The notes under the pieces were generated by a model. The model made no database searches, was not told the DNA's origin, and saw only the letters and a list, made by a program, of their open reading frames with translations. A stretch of DNA of 64,000 nt. It comes from Kribbella aluminosa. Lineage in GTDB: Bacteria > Actinomycetota > Actinomycetes > Propionibacteriales > Kribbellaceae. The DNA lies in assembly GCF_017876295.1 (NCBI RefSeq), contig NZ_JAGINT010000001.1, forward strand, positions 1,488,001 through 1,552,000. Reading direction: 5' to 3'. Position numbers and translations under genes: made by a program. This document shows positions 16,421 to 24,288 of this stretch, one piece after another (position 1 is the stretch's first letter; every line of letters starts with the position of its first letter).

Positions 16421-17101
16421 ATGGAGCAGACGGCCTTTGACGATCCCGCCTACCGGGCCGCGGCGGTGGACCTGCTGGGTGTGCTGGCGTACGGCGAGCT
16501 GACCGCGTTCGAGCGGATGGCCGAGGACGCCAAGCTGGCGCCGACGCTGAACGACAAGGCGGAGCTGGCGGCGCTCGCGACCACCGAGTTCGGGCACTTC
16601 CAGCGGCTCCGCGACCGGCTGGTGGAGCTCGGCGTGGATCCGATGGAGGCGATGCGGCCGTTCGTGACGCCGCTGGACGCGTTCCACGACCACACCGCGC
16701 CGTCCGACTGGCTCGAGGGCCTGGTGAAGGCGTACGTCGGGGACGGCCTGGCGAACGACTTCTACCGGGAGATCGCCTCGTTCGTGGACGCCGAGACGCG
16801 GGCCTTGGTGCTGGACGTGTTCGCGGACTCCGGGCAGGCCGAGTTCGTCGTGGACCGGGTCCGGGCCGCGATCGACGAGGACCCGAAGCTCGGCGGCCGG
16901 CTCGCGCTCTGGGGCCGCCGGCTGGTCGGCGAGGCGCTCAGCCAGGCGCAGCGGATCGCCGCCGACCGCGACTCGCTGGCCGCGCTGCTGGCCGGCAGCG
17001 TCGACCGCCCGGGCCTGGACCTGGCCGCGATCGGCCGGATGTTCACCCGCCTCACCGAGGCCCACACCGCCCGCATGACCGCCCTCGGCCTCCAGGCCTG
17101 A
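16421..17101 (+). CDS. Ferritin-like fold protein (MiaE-like, Rv3210c-type)
   Basis: A 226-aa all-helical protein. Carboxylate and His residues expected of a di-iron four-helix bundle occur in order: E-L-T-A-F-E-R-M near residue 27, TTEFGHFQRLRDRL (E-x2-H) near 62, and a long C-terminal helix with VGEALSQAQRIAADRDSL. Actinobacteria carry this gene beside rhlE, and the family is annotated from its likeness to the tRNA hydroxylase MiaE. The true substrate is unknown. The start is the ATG at 16421 with a leaderless-type promoter. Confidence 0.8.
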   Translation: MEQTAFDDPAYRAAAVDLLGVLAYGELTAFERMAEDAKLAPTLNDKAELAALATTEFGHFQRLRDRLVELGVDPMEAMRPFVTPLDAFHDHTAPSDWLEGLVKAYVGDGLANDFYREIASFVDAETRALVLDVFADSGQAEFVVDRVRAAIDEDPKLGGRLALWGRRLVGEALSQAQRIAADRDSLAALLAGSVDRPGLDLAAIGRMFTRLTEAHTARMTALGLQA

Positions 17102-17115
17102 CCCCAGACGCCCCG

Positions 17116-17242
17116 CACCGGATCCCGGGCGGGCCTTTGTACCGGTTCCCGGGCAGGCCTTTGTACCGGTTCCCGGGGCGGTCCCCGGCGCGGGATCCCG
17201 GGCGGGCGGGCCCTCGTACCGGATCCCCGGGCAGGCCCCTGG
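17116..17242. repeat. Degenerate 24-26-bp tandem repeat, five units
   Basis: Units of the form ACCGGTTCCCGGGCAGGCCT plus TTGT follow each other downstream of the ferritin-like gene. The two middle ones are nearly identical and the outer three diverged. The 421-bp gap to 17522 holds this array, a palindromic element and a second array, but no gene. Confidence 0.6.
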
Positions 17243-17266
17243 ACTGGACCTGTTAGCTGGCTGTCG

Positions 17267-17354
17267 CGTTTGAGGGGTTGACCCCTCAAATTGTCCCTTC
17301 ACCGGTCGCATGAAGGGGGCGAAGGGACAACGCGGGCGGTTAACCCCTCAAACG
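17267..17354. repeat. Dispersed 88-bp palindromic element, copy A
   Basis: Outer arms CGTTTGAGGGGTTGACC (17267) and GGTTAACCCCTCAAACG (17338-17354) are 17-bp inverted repeats with one mismatch. Inner arms TTGTCCCTTC and GAAGGGACAA are perfect. The loop is about 20 bases with a central CATG. Related 88-90-bp copies lie at 51179 and 60746. Confidence 0.75.
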
Positions 17355-17395
17355 GCCCGGTGGGCGGACGACCGCGCTCGGTCTGAACGCCGTGC

Positions 17396-17506
17396 CCGGG
17401 TGGGGTGACGGCGGCGTTCCGCGAGTGGGCGGTTCTCGGGTGGGGTGAGGGCGGTGGTGTCCGGGTAGGGCAACGGCCGCCCTCCCCGGTGGGGTGGCGG
17501 CCGTTT
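17396..17506. repeat. Degenerate ~24-bp tandem repeat ending in a strong hairpin
   Basis: About four units of the type CGGGTGGGGTGAGGGCGGTG. The last one contains a perfect 10-bp stem, AACGGCCGCC (17472) with GGCGGCCGTT (to 17505). The hairpin lies just beyond the stop of the minus-strand GlsB-type gene and may stop its transcription, although no U-run follows on that strand. Confidence 0.5.
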
Positions 17507-17522
17507 GGTGGTGCTGCCTGGA

Positions 17523-17798
17523 TCAGGCGGTTGTGGCTTTGTTGTTGCGCGCGGAGATGATCGCGATGACGATCGCGGCGCAGACGATCTGGATCAGGTA
17601 CTGGATCCAGTCGGGGCCGGGAGTGTCCTTGACGCCGAGGAAGTAAGCGATCAGACCACCGATGAAGGCGCCGATGCCGCCGCCGAGGATGGTCCAGCCG
17701 AGGCTGATGTTCTGTTTGCCGGGGAGCACCAGCCGGGCCAGCGGCCCGAAGATGATGCCCGCGATGAGGCTGACGATGAGCATCCAGACCCAGTACAC
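17523..17798 (-). CDS. GlsB/YeaQ/YmgE-family small membrane protein
   Basis: A 91-aa protein with three membrane helices (residues 3-22, 33-55, 65-83), Gly-rich in the second (GWTILGGGIGAFIGGLIAYFLG). This matches the transglycosylase-associated/GlsB family, whose members are induced by envelope or general stress. The biochemical role is unsettled. ATG start with AAGGAGG just upstream. It stands alone between repeats. Confidence 0.85.
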   Translation of the reverse strand: MYWVWMLIVSLIAGIIFGPLARLVLPGKQNISLGWTILGGGIGAFIGGLIAYFLGVKDTPGPDWIQYLIQIVCAAIVIAIISARNNKATTA

Positions 17799-17944
17799 GG
17801 TTCCTCCTTGTGAGGGTTGGTGACCTGCGGCCCTGGCCCGGTGCCCCGTGACAACCAGACCACTGCGGACGCAGGTCTACCGCAATCGTGCCCGCTGAAT
17901 GCTCCCGTGCAACCCGGACACGCGCGACTGTGTCCGGAATGCGA

Positions 17945-18172
17945 TCAGATCGCGCCGAAGCCGACCTTGCGGGTCGAGACCTCGCCGATCTCGACGTACG
18001 CGAGCCGGTCGGCCGGGACGAGGACCTTCCGGCCCTTGTCGTCGGTCAGCTCGAGCAGACCGGACTTCCCGCTGAGCGCGTCCGCGACCAGCTGCTGGAC
18101 CTCTTCCGGGCTCTGATCGCTCTCCAGAACCAACTCACGATTGGCGTGCTGTACGCCGATCTTGACCTCCAC
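17945..18172 (-). CDS. DUF3107 protein (TB9.4/Rv3208A-type)
   Basis: A 75-aa protein beginning VEVKIGVQHANRELVLESDQ with a beta-alpha pattern and a KVLVPADRLAYVEIG strand near the C-terminus, the conserved DUF3107 signature. The start is the GTG at 18172 behind GGAGGG with five bases between. In other actinobacteria the gene adjoins the TetR regulator as it does here. Function unknown. Confidence 0.85.
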   Translation of the reverse strand: MEVKIGVQHANRELVLESDQSPEEVQQLVADALSGKSGLLELTDDKGRKVLVPADRLAYVEIGEVSTRKVGFGAI

Positions 18173-18263
18173 GAAACCCTCCGGGCACAAGCTCCGACCG
18201 GCGGCTCTCGCCGGTGACGGTTCGAGCCTATCCGCTACCCATCGCCAGCTCTCACCCGTCCGC

Positions 18264-18328
18264 CCAGAGCAGAACCCCAGAGCAGAACCCCAGAGCACAA
18301 CCCCAGAGCACAACCCGGAGCGGAACCT
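18264..18328. repeat. 13-bp tandem repeat, five units
   Basis: CCAGAGCAGAACC twice, CCAGAGCACAACC twice and one diverged unit sit head to tail between the TetR stop and DUF3107. The last unit runs into the TetR stop codon. Confidence 0.75.
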
Positions 18329-18957
18329 CAGCCGTCGGTACGGGGGAAGCCCCGGATGCCGCGCCAGGCCAGCGATGCGACCAGGTCGGCGGCGTGTTCC
18401 TGGGGGAGGGTCGGGTTGCCGGCGCCCAGCCAGTACCGGGCGCTGACCTGGGCCATGCCGACCAGGCTGACGGCCAGCACCATCGACTGCTCTCGGTTCA
18501 GGCCGGCGTCGGCGCTGATCACCTCGGAGACCGCCTCGGCGCAGGCGTGGGTGACCCGGTCGACCCGCTCCCGGACGGCCGGCTCGTTGGTCAGGTCGGA
18601 CTCGAACACCAGCCGGAAGGCGCCCTGCGCGTTCGCCACGTAGTCGTAGAACGCGTGCATGGTGGCGGCGACCCGGAGCTTGTTGTCCTCGGTCGACTTG
18701 AGCGCGTCCTGCACGGAGGCGACGATCGCCTCGCAGGACGTGTCCAGCAGCGCCAGGTACAGCTCCAGCTTGCCGGGGAAGTGCTGGTAGAGGACCGGCT
18801 TGGACACCCCCGCGCGGTCCGCGATGTCGTCCATCGCGGCGGCGTGGTACCCGTTCGCGACGAAGACCTCCTGGGCCGCCTCGAGCAGTTGCGCGCGTCG
18901 CGCCAGCCGGGGCAGGCGGCTGCCTCGCTTCGGTGCGGTCTCCGGTGTCGTCGACAC
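18328..18957 (-). CDS. TetR-family transcriptional regulator (Rv3208-type)
   Basis: A 209-aa regulator. The N-terminal DNA-binding domain has RAQLLEAAQEVFVANGYHAA, then MDDIADRAGVSKPVLYQHFPGK (helix-turn-helix, about residues 35-65). The rest is the helical ligand/dimer domain. I chose the GTG at 18957 because GAAGGAG lies six bases upstream. An ATG at 19005 would add 16 uninformative residues. Direct repeats 110 bp upstream could be its operator. Ligand unknown. Confidence 0.85.
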   Translation of the reverse strand: MSTTPETAPKRGSRLPRLARRAQLLEAAQEVFVANGYHAAAMDDIADRAGVSKPVLYQHFPGKLELYLALLDTSCEAIVASVQDALKSTEDNKLRVAATMHAFYDYVANAQGAFRLVFESDLTNEPAVRERVDRVTHACAEAVSEVISADAGLNREQSMVLAVSLVGMAQVSARYWLGAGNPTLPQEHAADLVASLAWRGIRGFPRTDG

Positions 18958-19067
18958 GGCGGGCTCCTTCGGTGGTGCGCTCCGGTGACGGTCTGCGTCC
19001 GCCACCAGGTCGTTCCACGAATCCTACCCAGCAGTCCTCCCGGTCAGTAGCTTCCCCGCCGTCCGGT

Positions 19068-19105
19068 GTTCCATCGTGGTAGCCCGGAGGCGTTCCAGCG
19101 TGGTA
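19068..19105. promoter_or_regulatory. Direct repeat GTTCCANCGTGGTA, candidate operator of the TetR gene
   Basis: Two 14-bp copies (19068-19081 and 19092-19105) lie 24 bp apart in the region upstream of the minus-strand TetR gene. Each is a loose palindrome (GTTCCA...TGGTAAC). The spacing keeps both on about the same helix face. Confidence 0.4.
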
Positions 19106-19133
19106 ACAATCGGTCGCCGGTGCGAGCGTTCGC

Positions 19134-19343
19134 TCAGCGGTACTCGTCCTCGCCGCCGTCGTCGCTCACGACGTGACGTTGTTCCTCGACGTCGGCCGGA
19201 TCCGCCTCGTTCGGCAGGTCGTCCTCGCCGGACCGGTCGTCCGTCACGGTCGGCCCCTGACGCTGCTCGAGGACGTCCGCCTCGGGCGCGTCGTCGGGCA
19301 GGTTGCCGTTGCCCGGACCCTCGTAGTCGGTCTCGCTGGTCAT
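19134..19343 (-). CDS. Small acidic hypothetical protein with an internal repeat
   Basis: A 69-aa, highly acidic, probably unstructured protein. Two related segments (DDAPEADVLEQRQ and EADPADVEEQRHV) show an internal duplication. Proteins of this type are common in actinobacteria and have no known role. Start ATG with GGAAGGAGACGAG upstream. It ends in DEYR and lies downstream of the LigD-type gene in the same direction (20 bp apart), so the two are probably cotranscribed. Confidence 0.7.
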   Translation of the reverse strand: MTSETDYEGPGNGNLPDDAPEADVLEQRQGPTVTDDRSGEDDLPNEADPADVEEQRHVVSDDGGEDEYR

Positions 19344-19363
19344 TCCGGCTCGTCTCCTTCCGG

Positions 19364-20293
19364 TCAGCTCTGCGGTAGTGGTTGCGGGTCGTCGTACAGG
19401 CCCTCGAGTACGTCGCCGTACTCCTCGATCCTGGCGAGTACGTCGTGCGGCAGGAACTTCAGGTCCGGCGGTGCCGTGGCGGCGGCCACCTCGTCCCAGT
19501 CGATCGGTGTCGAGACCCGTGGCTCCTCGGCGCCGCGGAGCGAGTACGGCGCGAGCGTGGTCTTGGCGCTGGCGTTCTGGCTCCAGTCGATGAAGACCTT
19601 GCCGGGCCGTAGCGCCTTGGTCATGTTCGCGGTGACGTTCTCCGGCAGGGCCTCGGCCAGCTGCTCGGCCAGCTGCTTCGCGAAGGCACTGGCGTCCCTG
19701 GACGACGCGGGCTCGATCGGTACGTACAGGTGCATGCCCTTGTTGCCCGAGGTCTTCGGCCAGCCCTCCAGGTCGTAGTGGTGCAGCAACTGCCGCAGGG
19801 CCAGCGCTACGTCACAGCACTCCACAATCGAAGCTCCCGGACCAGGGTCCAGGTCGAACACGATCAGGTCGGCCTGCGGGTCCTTGCCCTGGTCGGACAG
19901 CCCGATCCGCCACTGCGGGACGTGCAGCTCGAGCGCGGCCAGGTTCGCCAGCCACACCACGGTCTGTACGTCGTCACAGACCACGAAGCTCATCTCGTCG
20001 CGTCCGGTCGAGCTCCCGGGGGTCGGCAGGGTCTCCGTCCGTACCCAGGACGGCGTACCGCGGGGAGCGTTCTTCTCGAAGAAGAACGGCGCATCCGTAC
20101 CGTCAGGCCACCGCTTGCGGGTCAGTGGACGGTCGGCCAGGTGTGGCAGCAGCAACGCGGCCACCTGGTGGTAGTAGTCGATCACCTCGGCCTTGGTAAA
20201 CCCGGACTGTGGATACAGCACCTTGCCGAGGTTGGTGAGCTTCATGGTCTGCCCATCGACCTCGGTCGTCAGCTGCTGCTGCGCACCCGCCAT
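19364..20293 (-). CDS. LigD-type DNA polymerase/primase domain protein
   Basis: A 309-aa protein equivalent to the polymerase domain of LigD (archaeo-eukaryotic primase fold). Landmarks are LTNLGKVLYPQSGFTKAEVIDYY, FFFEKNAPRGTPSWV, LIVFDLDPGPG (metal-binding DxD), SGNKGMHLYVPI (the S-G-x-K-G-H-like primase motif) and VFIDWSQNA. It carries no ligase or phosphoesterase domain. Stand-alone copies belong to the Prim-PolC-like group and fill short gaps in base-excision or end-joining repair. Start ATG at 20293, divergent from the hydrolase gene. Confidence 0.88.
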   Translation of the reverse strand: MAGAQQQLTTEVDGQTMKLTNLGKVLYPQSGFTKAEVIDYYHQVAALLLPHLADRPLTRKRWPDGTDAPFFFEKNAPRGTPSWVRTETLPTPGSSTGRDEMSFVVCDDVQTVVWLANLAALELHVPQWRIGLSDQGKDPQADLIVFDLDPGPGASIVECCDVALALRQLLHHYDLEGWPKTSGNKGMHLYVPIEPASSRDASAFAKQLAEQLAEALPENVTANMTKALRPGKVFIDWSQNASAKTTLAPYSLRGAEEPRVSTPIDWDEVAAATAPPDLKFLPHDVLARIEEYGDVLEGLYDDPQPLPQS

Positions 20294-20322
20294 AAGTCCC
20301 AGTCTCCATCAGCAGACCGGCC

Positions 20323-20328
20323 TAACAT
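20323..20328 (+). promoter_or_regulatory. -10 box (TAACAT) of leaderless hydrolase gene
   Basis: TAACAT ends seven bases before the GTG at 20336. The alternative ATG at 20327 would overlap this hexamer. Confidence 0.4.
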
Positions 20329-20335
20329 GGGTCCT

Positions 20336-21253
20336 GTGGATAGTTACGGGCCAGTAACCGGGGACGCCGTACCCGTGGAACTGCAGGAGTGGCCGGAGCG
20401 GCGGGTGCCGGTCGCAGGGGTGGAGCTGCTGGTCCGGGACCTGCCTGCGGCCGCACCGGACCTGCCGCCTGCGCTGTTCGTGCACGGCCTCGGCGGGTCG
20501 TCGCTGAACTGGACGGCGCTCGGCCTGCTGCTCAAGGACACCATCCGCGGCATCGCCCCCGACCTGCCCGGTTTCGGTCGTACGCCGTTGTCGGGCGTGA
20601 CCGGGATCACCGAGCAGGCCGACGTACTGGTGCGGCTGCTGGAGCAGGAGGAGTACGACAGGCCGGTGCACGTCTTCGGGAACTCGATGGGTGGGGCCTC
20701 GTCGGTGGCGCTGGCCGCACAGCGTCCAGACCTGGTGGCGTCTTTGACTCTCGTCTCGCCGGCCCTGCCGCATCCACGCGTGTCTGCGAGTGCCCTGTGG
20801 TTCACGGCATTGGCCACGCCGCGGCTCGGTCCCGCTGTGCTGGAGCGGACGCAGCGGCTGCCGTTCGACCAGCGGTTCGAGGCGTCGCTGGCGATGGTGT
20901 TCGGTGACCCGCTGGCGCTGTCTGCAGAGGTGCGTGCGGCGTATGAGGCTGAGCTCCATCGACGGGATACCGACCCGTGGGGCCGGCAGGCGACCGTGGA
21001 AGGTGCTCGCAGCATCCTGCGCTCGTCGCTTGCGAGGCCGCGCCGGTCGTTGTGGGCAGATGCAGCCACGGTGCAGTGCCCGGTGCTGTTGATCTACGGC
21101 GGCAAGGACCGTCTCGTCGACGCGCGGATCCGTACCAAGGCGCAGCGCGCGTTCCCGAACGCACACCTGCTCTACCTTCCGCAGTCCGGGCATGTGGCGC
21201 AGATGGAACACCCCGGCGAAGTGGCCCGCGCCTTCCGGCACCTGATCGCCTGA
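20336..21253 (+). CDS. Alpha/beta-fold hydrolase
   Basis: A 305-aa hydrolase of the epoxide-hydrolase/lipase-like superfamily. ALFVHGLGGSSLNW is the oxyanion loop, PDLPGFGRT follows strand 4, GNSMGGASS is the nucleophile elbow, and LIYGGKDRLV and QSGHVAQMEHP supply the acid and the His. Substrate unknown. The start is set at GTG 20336 from the leaderless promoter pattern. An ATG at 20327 would add three residues. Confidence 0.8.
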   Translation: MDSYGPVTGDAVPVELQEWPERRVPVAGVELLVRDLPAAAPDLPPALFVHGLGGSSLNWTALGLLLKDTIRGIAPDLPGFGRTPLSGVTGITEQADVLVRLLEQEEYDRPVHVFGNSMGGASSVALAAQRPDLVASLTLVSPALPHPRVSASALWFTALATPRLGPAVLERTQRLPFDQRFEASLAMVFGDPLALSAEVRAAYEAELHRRDTDPWGRQATVEGARSILRSSLARPRRSLWADAATVQCPVLLIYGGKDRLVDARIRTKAQRAFPNAHLLYLPQSGHVAQMEHPGEVARAFRHLIA

Positions 21254-21316
21254 TCGAGTCGATTCCGACGCGCCACTGAGACACGACCGAAGATCTCGTC
21301 AGGTCAACTTGGGCGC

Positions 21317-24070
21317 GTGATTGGCAGAACCGCCCGTAATCTGTCGTTGGGGATCGCCGTACTACTGGGGGTCGGGTCGCTTCCGGCGACCGCCGCGCCT
21401 CCAGTTGTTGCTCAAAGCAACCAATGGGACGTGCGACCGCTCGCAGACGGCTATCAACTGACCCTGCACCTCGACGCGCCGGCACCGCTGCGCGCATCCC
21501 TTCCGCTGCTGGAGGTCGACGGCACCGCCTTGGGCGTTGCCAAGCAGTCGCCCGACCGCAGGACGATGACCCTGGTCACCACTGACCCGGCCGTCCTGAC
21601 CGCACACGACGTACGCCTCGTCTGGTCCGGAGACCTGGGCAAGGAGGCGGGTAAGAGCCGTGGCATCACCGCCGCAGCCGGCCCGACCGATGCCTACTGG
21701 CTGAAAGCACGGCGTGGTCCGCTGCTGCCGGCCGACCCGGGAGCACTGGGCAAGTACAAGGTGGACACCGCCGAGTACAACCTGGGCGACGAGGCCGTGT
21801 ACCTGCCCGGCCTCGGGCACCGGTCCGAGCTGCTCGGCAAGGTGTACACGCCGCACGGTGCGATCGGACCGCGACCACTGGTCGTTTTCCTGCACGGCCG
21901 GCACGAGAACTGCTACGGGGAGCCCACAGACCCCAACAGCCTCGACAAGCCGTGGCCGTGTCCCAAGGGGATGAAGCCGGTCCCCAGCTACCGCGGGTAC
22001 GACGGTCCGGCGACAGCACTGGCCAGCAACGGCTACCAGGTCGTGTCGATCAGTGCCAACGCCATCAACGGCTGGGACGGTGACGCGTACGACGCCGGCG
22101 CACAGGCGCGGGCCGAGCTGATCCTGGACCACCTGGCGCTCTGGCGGAAGTGGTCCACCATCGGCGGCGGGCCGTTCGGTACCCGCTTCGTCGGCAAGGT
22201 GGACCTGCAGAACGTCGGGCTGATGGGTCACTCACGTGGCGGCGAGGGAGTAGCCCGGGCCGCGGTGCTGAACGCGGACCGCGGCGGCCAGTACGGCATC
22301 CGTGCGGTACTCCCGCTCGCTCCCACGGACTTTGCCCGTGCCACGGTGCCGGGCGTTGCCATGAGCGTCGTACTGCCGTACTGCGACGGGGACGTGTCCG
22401 ATCTGGAAGGACAGCAGTTCTACGACGACACCAGGTACTCCGTGAGTGGTGACACCGCACCGCGGTCGACCGTCACGGTGCTGGGCGCAGACCACAACTT
22501 CTTCAACACCGAGTGGACGCCGGGGCAGTCGGTGGCCCCGTCCATCGACGACTGGGCCGGCGACGAGAAAGAGTCGCCGTGTGGTGCGAAGACTCCGGGC
22601 CGGTTGACAGCGAAGCAGCAGCAGGCTGTCGGTACGGCGTACGTCGCGGGCTTCTTCCGCCTGCAGCTGGGGCACGAGAGGCAGTTCCTGCCGCAGTTCG
22701 ACGGCTCCGACTCGCGGGCCGCGTCTGCCGGTAAGGCCGTAATACGGGTGGTGTCGCAGGCGCCGCTGGCGTCGCGGGAGGACCTGAACCACTTCGACAC
22801 CGCACTACCGGCCGGCGCGGTCAGTGGGAAGGCTACGGCGACGGTGTGTGCCGGTGTGACCAGTACTGCGGTCAGGGCTGCCCTGCCGACGTGCATGAGC
22901 ACCGACGACTGGGCCAACGCACCGCACTGGACGACAGCGTGGTTCGCGTCGAAGACACCGACCACCGCGGTGACCAAGCTCAAGTGGAGCGGTGCGAACG
23001 GAGTAGTGCGTATCGCTGTGCCTGCCTGGCAGCGTGACGTACGGCGGTTCGCTGCACTCACGTTCCGCGCCGCACCGGACCCTGCTGGCAAGCCCACGAC
23101 GGACCTGACCGTCCGCGTGGTCGACGGGCACGGGCGGGCAGCCGCCGTACCGGTGTCTACCGTCAGCGACGCACTGGTACGAATGCCTGGCGCTAACGGG
23201 AACGGGCTACCTAAGAACCTGCTGCGGACGGTACGTGTCCCGTTGACGTCGCTGGTGGGCGTGGACCTGAGTGACGTACGCAGTGTGGAGCTGCGGACGG
23301 ACAGGGTCGCCACCGGGTCGGCGTACGTGAGTGACTTGAGCTTCTCGAGTCCCGGGCTCGGGCTGTCGGCCCCTGCGGTCCTGCTGCCGAAGGTGTCCGC
23401 TTCCAACGTCACGGTGAAGGAAGGGGACAAGGGCATACACAACGTGGACTTCTGGGTCCGGCTGTCGCGGCCGAGCATTCGGCCGGTCACGGTGTACGCC
23501 GAGACCAACGGGGACCTGGGGGAGTCAGTAGGCGAGGTAGCGCGCCGGCTGGTGTTCAAGCCGGGGCAGGTACGTCAGAAGGTGACCGTGCCGATCAGGG
23601 GGAACACGCGGGACAGCTACGACCTCCCGTTCAGCCTGGTGTTGTCCGCACCGCACGACGCGCTGCTGAACGAGTCCTTCGGGCACGGCCTGGTCCTTGA
23701 CGACGACCCGACGCCGACACTCACCCTCGGCAACGTGAGGACCGTGGAGAAGGCGGGCGTCGTCAACCTCCCCGTCAAGCTGTCCGCGCCGAGCGACAAG
23801 TACATCACCTTCTCCGGCGTCCTGAAGGACGGTACGGCGGTGATCCGGAAGGACTACGCCAGCGTCAACGACGACGGCACCGGCCCCGCGATCCGGGCCA
23901 TCGACGGGTACGTCGAACCGGGGAAGACCACCGGCGAGCTCCAGGTCAAGATCGTCGACGACAAGGTCAAGGAGCCGACCGAGACGTTCAGCGTCGTGAT
24001 CGACACCGTGGACAGCGCGCTGCTGAAGCTCCCGACCACGCTCACAGTCACGATCACCGACAACGACTGA
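21317..24070 (+). CDS. Large secreted alpha/beta hydrolase with C-terminal Calx-beta-like domains
   Basis: A 917-aa exported protein. A signal peptide (about residues 1-28) is followed by a hydrolase domain (130-480) with PLVVFLHGRHENCYG, VGLMGHSRGGEGVARAA as nucleophile elbow, and DHNFFNTEW as the likely His region. A middle beta-rich domain comes next, then two Calx-beta-like repeats (around 690-800, VKEGDKGIHNVDFWVRLS, and 810-915, ending DTVDSALLKLPTTLTVTITDND). Such architecture suggests an extracellular esterase or peptidase-like enzyme held to polymers or calcium. The substrate is not evident. GTG start. It sits where related genomes carry a DUF3152 gene. Confidence 0.8.
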   Translation: MIGRTARNLSLGIAVLLGVGSLPATAAPPVVAQSNQWDVRPLADGYQLTLHLDAPAPLRASLPLLEVDGTALGVAKQSPDRRTMTLVTTDPAVLTAHDVRLVWSGDLGKEAGKSRGITAAAGPTDAYWLKARRGPLLPADPGALGKYKVDTAEYNLGDEAVYLPGLGHRSELLGKVYTPHGAIGPRPLVVFLHGRHENCYGEPTDPNSLDKPWPCPKGMKPVPSYRGYDGPATALASNGYQVVSISANAINGWDGDAYDAGAQARAELILDHLALWRKWSTIGGGPFGTRFVGKVDLQNVGLMGHSRGGEGVARAAVLNADRGGQYGIRAVLPLAPTDFARATVPGVAMSVVLPYCDGDVSDLEGQQFYDDTRYSVSGDTAPRSTVTVLGADHNFFNTEWTPGQSVAPSIDDWAGDEKESPCGAKTPGRLTAKQQQAVGTAYVAGFFRLQLGHERQFLPQFDGSDSRAASAGKAVIRVVSQAPLASREDLNHFDTALPAGAVSGKATATVCAGVTSTAVRAALPTCMSTDDWANAPHWTTAWFASKTPTTAVTKLKWSGANGVVRIAVPAWQRDVRRFAALTFRAAPDPAGKPTTDLTVRVVDGHGRAAAVPVSTVSDALVRMPGANGNGLPKNLLRTVRVPLTSLVGVDLSDVRSVELRTDRVATGSAYVSDLSFSSPGLGLSAPAVLLPKVSASNVTVKEGDKGIHNVDFWVRLSRPSIRPVTVYAETNGDLGESVGEVARRLVFKPGQVRQKVTVPIRGNTRDSYDLPFSLVLSAPHDALLNESFGHGLVLDDDPTPTLTLGNVRTVEKAGVVNLPVKLSAPSDKYITFSGVLKDGTAVIRKDYASVNDDGTGPAIRAIDGYVEPGKTTGELQVKIVDDKVKEPTETFSVVIDTVDSALLKLPTTLTVTITDND

Positions 24071-24089
24071 ACACCCCGGCTTCGCGTCT

Positions 24090-24142
24090 TTGAGCACCTG
24101 CCAACCAAAACTCCGGCGTCGGAACGGTTGGTGGGTGCTCAA
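24090..24142 (+). terminator. Strong hairpin after the secreted hydrolase
   Basis: Two 17-base arms (TTGAGCACCTGCCAACC and GGTTGGTGGGTGCTCAA) pair fully in RNA with two G-U pairs around a 19-base loop, 20 bp after the stop. There is no U-run, as is common in high-GC genomes. Confidence 0.65.
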
Positions 24143-24288
24143 GGTGGGGGCGGGGGTGTGGAGAGTGAGACGGGGGTACCGGGATGTGGACTCTGTCGGG
24201 GGCTGTTGGGATAGTGCGGGAACATGGAGGTGGGACAGATGGTTGAAAACCGGAGATCCCGTCCGACGTCTTCCTGAGGAGCCGACAC

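Noticed and set aside
21700-23100. Minus-strand frames within the large secreted hydrolase gene
   Set aside because: They lack ribosome sites and domains, and the plus frame has a signal peptide, nucleophile elbow and continuous homology-like structure.
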